A DNA stretch of 64,000 nt from the NCBI RefSeq assembly GCF_004362215.1, contig NZ_SNWR01000002.1, positions 2,356,001-2,420,000 of the forward strand, in the 5' to 3' direction. Numbering within the stretch: the first letter of the stretch is position 1; every line of letters starts with the position of its first letter. Shown in pieces: positions 9,901-18,000 of the stretch. The DNA is from Paractinoplanes brasiliensis (lineage in GTDB: Bacteria > Actinomycetota > Actinomycetes > Mycobacteriales > Micromonosporaceae). Position numbers and translations under genes: made by a program. The notes under the pieces are model-generated. The model saw only the letters and a list, made by a program, of their open reading frames with translations. It was not told the DNA's origin and did not search any database.

Positions 9901-12071
9901 ACGTCAACACCAGCAACATTGACGGGCGAAGCATCCACAGCAGCAACATTGACGGGCGAAGCATCCACAGCAGCAACATTGACGGGCGGGGCGTCCACAG
10001 CAGCAACATTGACGGGCGGGGCGTGGGCTCGGGGGATGTGGACTCCGGGGGCGCGACGGCGGGTGGTCTTTCGGATGGGCGTGGAGCTCGGGCGCGGGGG
10101 GTCGAGGGGCCCTGGGCTGCGTTCGGGGTTGATGGGCGGACCGGAGGTGAGATTCGGTCGGCGCTTGAGGCAGGGTTTCGCCGGTTCGACCTCGCTGACA
10201 GCTATCGCAACACCGACACTGCGGCTGAGGTGCTCAGCGGGCCGGGGGCGCCGCCGCGAGATGGGCTTGAGGTTGTCTACAAGTTCGACGTACGGGAGAA
10301 CGAGTCCGCCGAGGAGCTGACCGAGCGCCTGACCCACGTGGCCGATCAGTTCGGTGGGCGGCTCGACAGCGTACTTGTCCACAACATCGACGGCGGCACC
10401 CCTGACGCCACCCGGCGCGCCTGGGACGTGCTGGCGAACCTGCAGTCGGACGGCCGCATCGACCGGATCGGGCTGGGTAACGTCCGCGACGAGCATCTGG
10501 ATCAGCTGTACGAGCTGAACGAGCGCTCGCCGGTGGGCGTCCTGGAGAACTCGCTCGACAGCGTGCTGCGCGACGCGGGAGTGCAGGACTTCGTCAACGA
10601 GGCGCAACAGCGGGGCGAACCGTCGCCGGAGGTGTACTACTACGGCGTACGGCGTCTCGCCGCGAGCATGGGTCTGGAGAGCCCGGCCGACCTGCGGGGC
10701 CTGGCCAGCGCGGTGGCGACCTTCTACGGCGACGCCCCGACCCGGATGATCGTCAGCAGTGGGAACCCGGAGCGGCAGGCCGCCTCCCGCAACGACTTCG
10801 ACCTGGCCCCGGACCACGCGGACCACGACGGCGTGGATCAGTTCGAGGCGCAGGTCAAGGTGTTCAACTGGCGGCAGCGTCCCACCTTCTCCACCACCAA
10901 CGGCCCGGATGTCGAGCTCGACCCGCCGCTGCGGCAGTGGCTGAGCGACACGGTGACCGACTCGGCGACCGTACGGGCTCAGGTCACCGCGGACGCGAAC
11001 GCGCAGAACCGGCCGGTCGACGCGGACTTCATCGCCCAATGGCTGACCGATCGGGGTGTCATCGACGACCCGCAAACCCTTGACGACGTACGCATCCCCG
11101 AGCGTTACGGGCTGCGCAGCCAGCACGTGGACCGTTCGCTCGGCAGTGTGCTGCGCGACCTGCTCGGCAACACCAGCTGCGACTGGAAGGCCTCGATCGA
11201 GCTGACCCAGCTCATGCTGACCCCGGCCGACGACTGGAACATCCTGTACCCGCACTTCGCCGAGATCGTCACCACGCAGGCCGGCACGGGCAGCGACATC
11301 GCCTCGGACGCGGGTTCGCGCACGTCGAGCTGGCCGGCTGTGGACATCCCGTCCGAGGTGCACGACGATCCGCCCGCCGCACGGGAGGTCCAGTCCGGGA
11401 TCACGCTGCTCGACGACTCCGAGACGCTGAATTTCAGGACCGCCAGCAACGTCGCGCCGCGCCCGGGGCAGTTCCTGGTGTTCGCCCACGGCACGCCGAA
11501 AGGCCTGGTCGTCGGGGGCAAGCTGGTGACCGCGCCGCAGCTGGCCCGGATTCTGCAGAACCACGAGGGCGCGCGCGGCAAGCAGGTCGTGCTGATCTCG
11601 TGCGACACCGGCAGTGACCGCGACGGGTTCCCGGCCGAGCTGGCCCGGCAGGACGGCATCGCGTCGGTGACGGCCCCCGACCGTACGGCGTTCGTCACGC
11701 CTTCGGGCCGGGTGCTGACCACCGACGCCACGACGTTCGACGCGGACGGCCGCCCCCGGCCCGACCTGAGCAGCCCCGGCCGCTGGAACACGTTCACGGC
11801 AACCGCCACCGAACCGATCGAATCGGGTCCCGAGCTCCCCCGACCGTCATCACGCCACCCGGCATCGCCGCAGCGCCGCCCACAACCGGCACGCAACAAA
11901 CCACGACCGGCACCGAACCGCCCACAACCGACACGCCGCCCCCGGCGACAAACACCACACCGCCCACAACCGGCACGCAAAAGTCCACAACCGGCGCGCG
12001 GCCGTTCGCCCCCGAGGCTCAGCGACCGTCAAGCGACGGGCCGGTCAGCGTCGGCGTCGAGCCGGCGGTGA
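3954..12071 (+). CDS. Giant ESX-linked modular effector, N-terminal part (separated from the rest by a frame break)
   Basis: This 2705-residue ORF begins with a CpnT-like/WXG-like helical domain (1-280) holding hydrophobic segments near 117-160 and 200-230. Pro/Thr/Ser/Asn linkers with several repeat families follow (about 290-1060). A caspase-like module has H1150 in LVFAHGTP and C1188 in VLVSCDTG. An uncharacterised domain (about 1340-1680) holds C1414 and H1564, and an OmpA-like segment (about 1690-1800) follows. Next come sixteen 10-residue repeats (1868-2027). An aldo/keto-reductase-like domain (about 2050-2300) carries D2079, Y2084, K2110 and H2143. A second caspase-like module has H2512 and C2550. 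The last 76 residues are Arg-rich and look out of frame. In the -1 frame the Thr/Pro linker continues straight into the next ORF, so this is probably one broken gene. Confidence 0.85.
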   Translation: MPDFHIPNDPEWQWAYDLILYGVGEEFPEADPTALRGMGEELYGFTSQLLNGVGATANLGNALGGSLNGPAATAFAQFQGDITKNVPTGGQISSALGDAAYQFALDSESTQYNIVIAAFTQVVEIAIAMSTGFGAAAVPALIKIGQEIVGALISFLRARLQNQLLRLAWEGIQEGLEELWQSAAAQLTQIAEGNRKTIDYKDLLMAFLGGVFIGAGVSGMHMIAGKFYPKINKNVYSRETLSGLAETLFEGLFSMMIGGGGFNPFATFSSSVLGGMAHHYAQQFGNQFGPTPDPNSLRPPPTLNTVTGGPDNPNPPAVEGPNVPVGGGPSTAGPATAGPVAGGPSTAGPASAGPTGTGPTGTGPTSTGPASMGPTGTGPTGAGPTSGGPTGTGPTGTEPTSGGPTGTGPTSTGPTAAGPTSGGPTAGEPTGGGPTSTGPAGAGPTGTESMTPGSTGPGQGDTGNLTPGGTQAPAPIESGTPSPNGTPAPSPVGANMPASTGGSASAPSSAEVTNPSGSTTSSPNGSAAPTPDSAATPSPNGITAPNPNSATTPNPNGITAPNPNSATTPNPNGITAPNPNSATTPNPNGITAPGPTGANPAHVGTGTSAAIGSGAPATVGTGTPAQNTPGETSGASPVQGGPTPASGTPSPAETSTGNGPASHPINPGTPVTTSPAIGANPPSPATNAPAPTSGAGSPPAASTSPANGSTPSANASSPAVASPPAAVPPPAVVSPPVAAPAPWTGPAGQPTSSSPVSAAPPSLSGGLPGFDSPAPVTTGQNGQPVATTPSSPTVDSTVNKPSSTTGPLSTAEPVSTAEPLSTTGPQSTTGPTSGPQSTTGPQSTTGPASVSGPLSTGGPVSTTGPASTGRPISTASTTPTSTNSQVTATSTTAPASTETGRKGSLEPGATPPTVASGVDVPVVEGPAVAPGLSTEAPIDTALVAQVPTGNEPTTENEPTNAVGDSNTQHRDSTNVAAEIQTQRNDPTNVTADTHTQQNDPTNVTADTHTQQNDPTNVTADTHTQQNDPTNVTADTHAEQNDPANVAGESRTQQIEHSDVAGESDFEWDDDADSDIASEVDSIFDTDSVSDADSVWDQELEFLNEPPVHDTASPHEQVPGGIALLDQRDSAAREAAGKVPQRDDQFLVFAHGTPDGVVVDGKLVTAPQLASIVHNEPGSRGKRIVLVSCDTGRDPGGFQADLAFEIDKLRSADPGYNGDTSVTAPSDTAFVTQSGKVITAAVTVGNQHVVPGQWNTVSTKGVTAEPESETTDDLVQAVAFPSQVPPFAGAGRVTTDYAVRAGKGPPFTRTIPEPEIVDRGPQVVPRYVVRRPTIVDPHPPIRVSPDGTLAINATPDGRKNEFYTTADRLDGLNQQLRAANSAVTLTATPENTITVDGRTLVMVQPRFDKAMPSVCRDFAANVLGGDPSHVVLRPEGQKARAVPVVANDGMEVTGVFHLAEALARDDGPRTTGQARDVMARDKRNHGRMAGAPRPGRDYGMAVNGNPAMVEASRAIGINQFARARVGEGYLTQSISDRGAGRDAEFDVDHSRSGTPENRTGAYGYHFAGVVAESADARVHVTLENSRPNSRVEDLATEALRRNVQQFAEDPSRADNRYRAEFERLAPLLDNPAEFARAATIARLQLLNDSPEVISNENLWHFRAWGDTPEQSHFASQQLSPSYVNPMTLVVVGGHATRTASVDFAAGELNVDPDTPAMRSFVQTAAKVAAWRHAQGLAPPAISVEAGANGRGLVRLLPDSMPNSHATEMAEQRADAVRDALRHQLDKKGGPARNIPIATGSRGRRPAPGPGPKDQRRRRALVDIDTSPPGTRSTGPSSPAAVVEDPDADTTAAHEFRTGNTDNRAINTVNIDSRDVNTSNIDRQGVDSSNVDGRHVNTSNIDGRSVDSSNVESRDVDNSNIDARDVNTSNIDGRSVDSSNVESRDVDNSNIDARDVNTSNIDGRSVDSSNVESREVNASNVDARDVNTSNIDGRSIHSSNIDGRSIHSSNIDGRGVHSSNIDGRGVGSGDVDSGGATAGGLSDGRGARARGVEGPWAAFGVDGRTGGEIRSALEAGFRRFDLADSYRNTDTAAEVLSGPGAPPRDGLEVVYKFDVRENESAEELTERLTHVADQFGGRLDSVLVHNIDGGTPDATRRAWDVLANLQSDGRIDRIGLGNVRDEHLDQLYELNERSPVGVLENSLDSVLRDAGVQDFVNEAQQRGEPSPEVYYYGVRRLAASMGLESPADLRGLASAVATFYGDAPTRMIVSSGNPERQAASRNDFDLAPDHADHDGVDQFEAQVKVFNWRQRPTFSTTNGPDVELDPPLRQWLSDTVTDSATVRAQVTADANAQNRPVDADFIAQWLTDRGVIDDPQTLDDVRIPERYGLRSQHVDRSLGSVLRDLLGNTSCDWKASIELTQLMLTPADDWNILYPHFAEIVTTQAGTGSDIASDAGSRTSSWPAVDIPSEVHDDPPAAREVQSGITLLDDSETLNFRTASNVAPRPGQFLVFAHGTPKGLVVGGKLVTAPQLARILQNHEGARGKQVVLISCDTGSDRDGFPAELARQDGIASVTAPDRTAFVTPSGRVLTTDATTFDADGRPRPDLSSPGRWNTFTATATEPIESGPELPRPSSRHPASPQRRPQPARNKPRPAPNRPQPTRRPRRQTPHRPQPARKSPQPARGRSPPRLSDRQATGRSASASSRR
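4975..5295 (+). repeat. Gly-Pro-Thr/Ser low-complexity coding repeat
   Basis: Short degenerate repeats of 15-18 bases encode GPTGTGPTSTGPAS-type sequence, a flexible linker after the N-terminal helical domain of the giant protein. The antisense strand is open here only because of the composition. Confidence 0.85.
5571..5735 (+). repeat. 48-base tandem repeats in the giant gene linker
   Basis: Three complete 48-base units start at 5571, 5619 and 5667, and a partial fourth starts at 5715. Each encodes NGITAPNPNSATTPNP. The near-perfect DNA identity implies recent expansion. Confidence 0.9.
6358..6560 (+). repeat. STTGP-type short coding repeats
   Basis: Units of 12-15 bases containing tccacaac-like cores encode STTGPQSTTGP and related linker sequence. 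They are interspersed with STAEP and STGGP variants. Confidence 0.8.
6903..7070 (+). repeat. 42-base tandem repeats in the giant gene linker
   Basis: Four 42-base units start at 6903, 6945, 6987 and 7029. Each encodes NDPTNVTADTHTQQ or a close variant, and a diverged unit follows. They lie just before an acidic stretch and the first caspase-like module. Confidence 0.9.
9555..10034 (+). repeat. Sixteen 30-base repeats encoding a pentapeptide-like tract
   Basis: Sixteen consecutive 30-base units encode 10-residue repeats such as NIDGRSVDSS and NVESRDVDNS. Three of these combine into a higher-order 90-base period (about 9645-9855). Read in fives they alternate SN[IV][DE]x and Rx[IV][DNH]x, close to the pentapeptide-repeat pattern with a hydrophobic residue at every fifth position. 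A beta-helical fold is therefore plausible but unproven. Confidence 0.85.
11830..11845 (+). other. Probable frame break at a C5 run splitting the giant gene
   Basis: The run of five Cs lies at 11837-11841. In the upstream frame the codons read GAG CTC CCC CGA and enter an Arg-rich tail. Re-reading one C, or adding one, gives ELPPTVITPPG and then a Thr/Pro linker with repeated TTGT motifs that matches the linkers elsewhere. That frame stays open into the downstream ORF without a stop. The downstream GTG start at 12068 has no ribosome site. This may be a real mutation, a sequencing error or a -1 slip site. Confidence 0.8.
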
Positions 12072-15000
12072 AGGACATGCGGCCGATCGAGGACGTGGAC
12101 GGTGATCTGGCTCAGGCTGTGGACTTCGGGCCGAAACAACCGCCCAAGGAGCCGAAACAGCCGCCCAAGGAGAAGAAGCCGACCAAGAAGGAGTTGATCG
12201 GCAGCATCGACGGGCCCGTCAAGCAGTTCACCCTGTCGTACGGCGGTGGGCAGTCGGGCCGGGCCGTCGACAGGTTCCGGCTGCGGTTCGCGCGGGACAA
12301 GCGGGCCGAACGTGCCGCGCAAACCCTCAGCCACCTCAGCTTCAAACTGCACGACACGTTCCGCGCGCTGCGGGACGCCAGCCCGGACCGGAAGAGCCTG
12401 CCCAAGGATCTCGAGGTCCAGGGCATGCTGATCAACAACCGGCTGGTGTTCGCCTCGAACTTCAACGCCACCGTCGACCTGATCGCCGGCGTCACCCTTC
12501 CGCCCGGCGACAACCCGCCGCTGCAGCGGCTGCTCAACCTCAGCCAGTCCGACGCCGGCCGCCGGCGGCACCTGTCGCACCAGGACGCCGACGAGTACGT
12601 GGGCCGCATGAACCGCAGCCACATCAAGCTGGACGCCGCTTTCGACGGCGTCCGGGACAGCGCCACCGCAGGCGCGATGCGCGCCAACCGGCTGGTGCGG
12701 ATCGCCGACGCCGCCCCCAGCACCGCGGTGGGCCGCCAACAGCTGCGGCAGCTGCTCACCGACCCCGAGTATCAGGGTGCGGCCATCATGCTGCGGCTGG
12801 ACACCGCCGGCGCCAACTCGGTGCACGCCGAGCAGAAGCTGATGCTGGCGGTGCTCAGCGCCGGACTGGATCCCGACGACATCCACGGCACCCACGTGGT
12901 GATGGGCAAGTACCGGCCGTGCTTGGGCTGCTGGGCGGCCCTGCACGCGTACGCGGCCGAGGGTTACCCGGTCAACTTCAACGACAACTACGGCAACTAC
13001 TACACCGAGTCGACCCGCTCGATCGTCGACCACATGCCGCACCTGGCCGGGCCGGTGGCAGAGATGGTCAACGCCGTCGCCGGGCAGTTGATGAGTGTGT
13101 CCGCGTTGTCGCGGCAGATGCCGCCGCCGGACGCGACCGAGAACAACGGGCTCGAGAAGGTCATCCCGGCTCATGACGCGCCCAACCGGGGTTATGTCAC
13201 GGCGTCGGACAGCGAGACCGAGTACTTCGACCAGCAGCGCCAGTACGTCACCACCAAGCGCAACCTGGACTTCGCGACCAACAGCCGCTCCCACACGCTC
13301 GGGGTGGGCAAGGCGAAGCCGTTCTCGGCGCGGGCCGCCCAGCGTGTGCTCACCGAGGACGAGCGGATCCCGCTGGCAGCGGCGTGGAGGTCGGGGGACA
13401 CCGCCCACGCGACCGCCCTGTTCAAGTATCACTCCGCGCGGGGCGTCAGCAACGTGGAGCTGAGCGAGGCCTCCGGCGCCAGCGCCGGGCACGTGGGGCG
13501 GCTCATCAACGACAAGGACGGCCACGAGAAGCGCGACGGCCGCGACAAGGTGAAACGACGGGTGCAGTCGCGCAGCGGCCGCGTCGAAACGGCCTCGACG
13601 GCGGGGTCCTCGACGAGCAAGTTCACCAAGCGGCCTCCGCTCGATTCGAACGGCCAGAAGGCGCTGCGCGACGCGATGCGCGACACGGACTTCTACAGCG
13701 GCTGGAAGCGGATCGAGAAGGGCATCGACAAGAAGGAGCTGCAGGCCCGGCACATCCCGCCGGCGCTGAACGACACGCTCGACCAGGCACGGCGGCTCTA
13801 CAACATTCAGAGCATCGCCGACTACCTGCACATGAAACGCAAGAGTCTGCAGCAGCACCTCGACAAGAGGTACGGCTCGGTCAACGAGGCCGCCACCAAG
13901 AACGCGGCCCTGACCCGGCAGCCCAGCCCCATCGACGAGGAGATGCCGGACGCGGGCCCGTCCTTCGAGCCGATGGACGTGGAGTACGACTACGCACCCG
14001 CCGAGGACTACGACGCGCCGGCGGAAGACTACGAAGGCATTGCGGAGTACGACGACGAACCCGCGGAAGGCGACGCCGACGCGCTTGAGCAGGAAGCCCC
14101 CGCCAACACCGAACCGATCTACGCGGGCGAGGACGGCGAAACCATCGTCACCAACGACCGCGGCACCCAGTTCTACTTCAACCGCGAAACCGGCCGCTGG
14201 CAGTATTTCGACGAACACACCAACCAGTGGTACGACTACCGGCCCGACGACCCGTACGGCAAGGGCAAGAACACCCGCTGGGCGGTCACCGACGTCACCG
14301 GCACCCACGAGACCGCTCCCCCGGCCACCGAACTCGACGCCGGTATTGCCCTGCTCGACGCTGACCAGGAGGACAACTGGCAGGCCGCCCGCAGGTACCA
14401 GCCACGCCCGAACGAGTTCGTCGTGTTCGCGCACGGCACACCCGAAGGCATCGTCGTCGGCAACAAACTGGTCACCCCCGAACAACTCGCCCAGCGCATC
14501 AACGAGGACACCCGCTCGCACGGCAAGCAGATCGTGTTGATCAGCTGCGACACAGGGGCCGGCGATTTCGACGTACGGCTGTCTCAGCAACCCGGCATCA
14601 CGGCGGTCACCGCACCCACCCGTACGGCCTGGGTCACCCCCGACGGACGGGTCATCAGCGCCTCCCCCGACCTGAACGAGGCCGGCAACTGGCGGCACAC
14701 CAGCGGACACCCACCCGTCTCAACGATCCTGCCCGGCCGGGACCTGCCCGCCACCAAGGAAGGCGCGGTCGCCTTCGGCCGTACGAAGAAAGACATGCTC
14801 GCCGACATCGACGGCGCCGCCAAGAAGTTCACCAAGTCGTACGGGGGCGGGCAGTCGGGCCGGGCCGTCGACGAGTTCCGTCTGCGGTTCGCGCGGGACA
14901 AACGGGCCGAACGCGCCGCACAGACGCTCAGCCACCTCAGCTTCCAGCTGCACGACACGTTCCGCGCCCTGCGTGACGCCAGCCCGAACAAGTCGTCGCT

Positions 15001-18000
15001 GCCCAAGGACCTCGAGGTCCAGGGCATGCTGATCAACAACCGTCTGGTGTTCGCGACGAACTTCAACGCCACCGTCGACCTCCTCGCCGGCGCCACCGTT
15101 CCCGCCGGCGACGGCCCGCCACTGCGCCGGCTGATCAGCCTCGACCAGTCGGATGCCCGCCGCCGGGCGCACCTGCCGCAGCAGGACGCCGACGAGTACG
15201 TGGGCCGCATGGACCGCAGCCGGGTCAAGCTGGACGCCGCGTTCGACGGCGTCCGGGACAGCGCCACCGCCCAGGCCATGCGGGCCAACGAGGTGCTCCG
15301 GATCGCCGACGCCGCCCCCGGCAGCTCGCAGGGCCGGCAACGGTTGCGGGAACTGCTCACCGGCGACGACTACGACGGCGCTGTCATCCTGCTGCGCCTG
15401 GACGACGCGGGCGACGATTCGGTGCACGCCGAGCAGAAGCTGATGCTGGCCGTGCTCAGCGCCGGGCTCGACCCCGACGACATCCAGGGCACCCACCTCA
15501 TCATGGGCAAGTACCGGCCCTGCCTGTGCTGCTGGGCCACCCTCAACGCGTACGCGGGCGAAGGGTTCCCGGTCAACTTCAACAACAACTACGGCAACTA
15601 CTACACCGAGTCGGCCCGCTCGGTGGTCGATCACCTGCCGCAGCTGGCCGGGCCGGTGGCGCAGTCCATTCGCGGCGCCGCCGACGGGCTCATGAGCGTG
15701 TCGGCGCTGTCCCGGCAGGCGCCGCCGGACGACGCGTACGAGAACGACGGGCCGGAGCGGGTCATCCCGGCGCACGACGCACCCAACCGGGGTTACGTCA
15801 CGCCGTCCGACAGTGAGACGGAGTACTTCGACAAGCAGCGCCAGTACGTCACCCGTAAGCGGAACCTCGACTTCGCGACCGGCAGCCGGGTCCGCACGCT
15901 GGGCGTCGGCAAGGACAAGCCGTTCGCGCCGCGGGCCGCTCAGCGCGTGCTCACCGAGGACGAGCGGGCGCAGCTTGCGTACGCGTGGCGGAGTGGCGAC
16001 GCCGCTGCCCTGTTCAAGTACCACTCCGCGCGCGGGGTGAGCAACGCCGAGCTGGGCGAGGCCTCGGGGGCCAGCGCCTCGCATGTGGGCCGGCTCATCA
16101 AGGACAAGGACGGCCACGAGAAGCGCGACGGCCGTGACAAGGTGACCCGGCGAGTGCAGTCCCGAAGCGGCCGCAGCGACACCGCCTCGACGGCCGGCTC
16201 GTCGAAGAGCAAGTTCACCAAGCGGCCCGACCTGGACTCCGACGGCCGCAAGGCGATCCGCGACGCCATGGACGGCACGAAGTTCAAGGCCGCGTGGAAG
16301 GAGATCGAGAAGCAGATCCTCCTCAAGGGCACGCTCCGCGCCGGGCATCTGCCGGACCCGCTCAACCAGGAGCTGTCGACCCTGCGGCACCGCTACAACA
16401 TGCAGAGCATCGCGGATTATCTGCACATCCCCCGCAAGAGCCTGCAGCAGCACCTGGACAAGCGTTTCGGGTCGGTGAACGAGGCGGCCACCAAGAGCGC
16501 GGCCATGACGCGCCAACCGAGCCCGATCGACGAGGAGATGCCGGACGCGGCCCCGTCACCCGAGCCCATGGACGTGGAGTACGACGAGGCGCCCGCGGGA
16601 ACGGAACCGATCTACGCCGGCGAGGACGGCAACACGATCGTCGAGAACGACCGCGGAACCCAGTTCTACCTCGATCCCGAGACCGGGCGCTGGCAGTACT
16701 TCGACGAGCACACCAACGAGTGGCACGACTACCGCCCCGACGACCCGTACGGGAAAGGGAAGAACACCCGCTGGGCGGTCACCGACGTGCGGGGGACGCA
16801 CGAGACCGCTCCCCCGGTCGCCGAGGTGGACGCCGGCATCGCCCTGCTCGACCCCGGCCAGGAGGAGAACTGGCAAGCCGCCCGGGATTACCGGCCGAAG
16901 CCGAACGAGTTCGTCGTCTTCGCGCACGGCACCCCCGAGGGCATCGTCGTCGGCAACAAACTCGTCACCCCCGAACAACTCGCCCAGCGCATCAACGAGG
17001 ACACCCGGTCCCACGGCAAACAGATCGTCCTCATCTCCTGTGACACGGCGGCAAGCGATTACGACGTACGCCTGGCACAACAACCCGGCATCACGGCGGT
17101 CACCGCACCCACCCGTACGGCCTGGGTCACCCCCAACGGACGAGTGCTGTCCGCCTCCCCCGACCTGAACGAGCAAGGCAACTGGCGGCACACCAGCGGA
17201 CACCCACCGGTGTCGACCATCCTGCCCGGCCAGGAGTTGCCGACTTCCAAGCAAGGCGCGGTCGCGTTCGGGCGTACGAAGAAAGACATGCTCGCCGAGA
17301 TCGACGGCGCCGCCAAGGGCTTCACCAAGTCGTACGGGGGCGGGCAGTTCGGCCGGGCCGTCGACCGGTTCCGTCTGCGGTTCGCGCGTGACAAACGGGC
17401 CGAACGCGCCGCACAGACGCTCAGCCACCTCAGCTTCAAGCTGCACGACACCCTCCGGGCGCTGCGGGACGCCAGCCCCGGCCGCAAGGACCTGCCCAAG
17501 GACCTCGAGGTTCAGGGCATGCTCATCAACGGCCGGCTGGTGTTCGCGACGAACTTCAACGCCACGGTCGACCTGCTGGGCCGGGCGCGGATTCCGGAGG
17601 GTCCGGGGACACCGCTGCAGCGGCTGCTGAGCATCGAGCAGAGCGACGCGGGCCGCCGGGCGCACCTGACCACGCAGGACGCGGACGAGTACGTGGGCCG
17701 GATGCGGCGCAGCGGCCGGAAGCTGGAAGCCGCGTTCGACGGCGCGCGGGACAGCGCCACCGCGCGGGCCATGCGCGCCAACGACCGGTTGCGGGTCGTC
17801 GACGCCGCGCCCGCCACCGCCGAGGGGCGGCAACGGCTGCACCAGTTGCTGACCCACCCGGACTATCGGGACACGACGATCGTGCTGCGGCACGCGGCCA
17901 GCGGCGACGACTCGGTGCACGCTGAGCAGAAGCTGATGCTCGCAGTGCTCAGCGCCGGGCTCGACCCCGACGACATCCAGGGCACCCACCTCATCATGGG

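Noticed and set aside
9348..11564. 738-residue minus-strand ORF
   Set aside because: Antisense to the reductase-like and repeat region; its VNVAxVDA repeats are the complement of the pentapeptide-like tract.
12068..12071. GTGA overlap as ordinary translational coupling of two separate genes
   Set aside because: The frame upstream of the GTG is open and reads as a typical linker, the GTG has no ribosome site, and the upstream tail looks out of frame; a broken single gene fits better.
12029..14710. 893-residue minus-strand ORF
   Set aside because: Antisense to tandem unit 1; repeated shadows occur at the equivalent places of units 2 and 3, as expected from the repeat.
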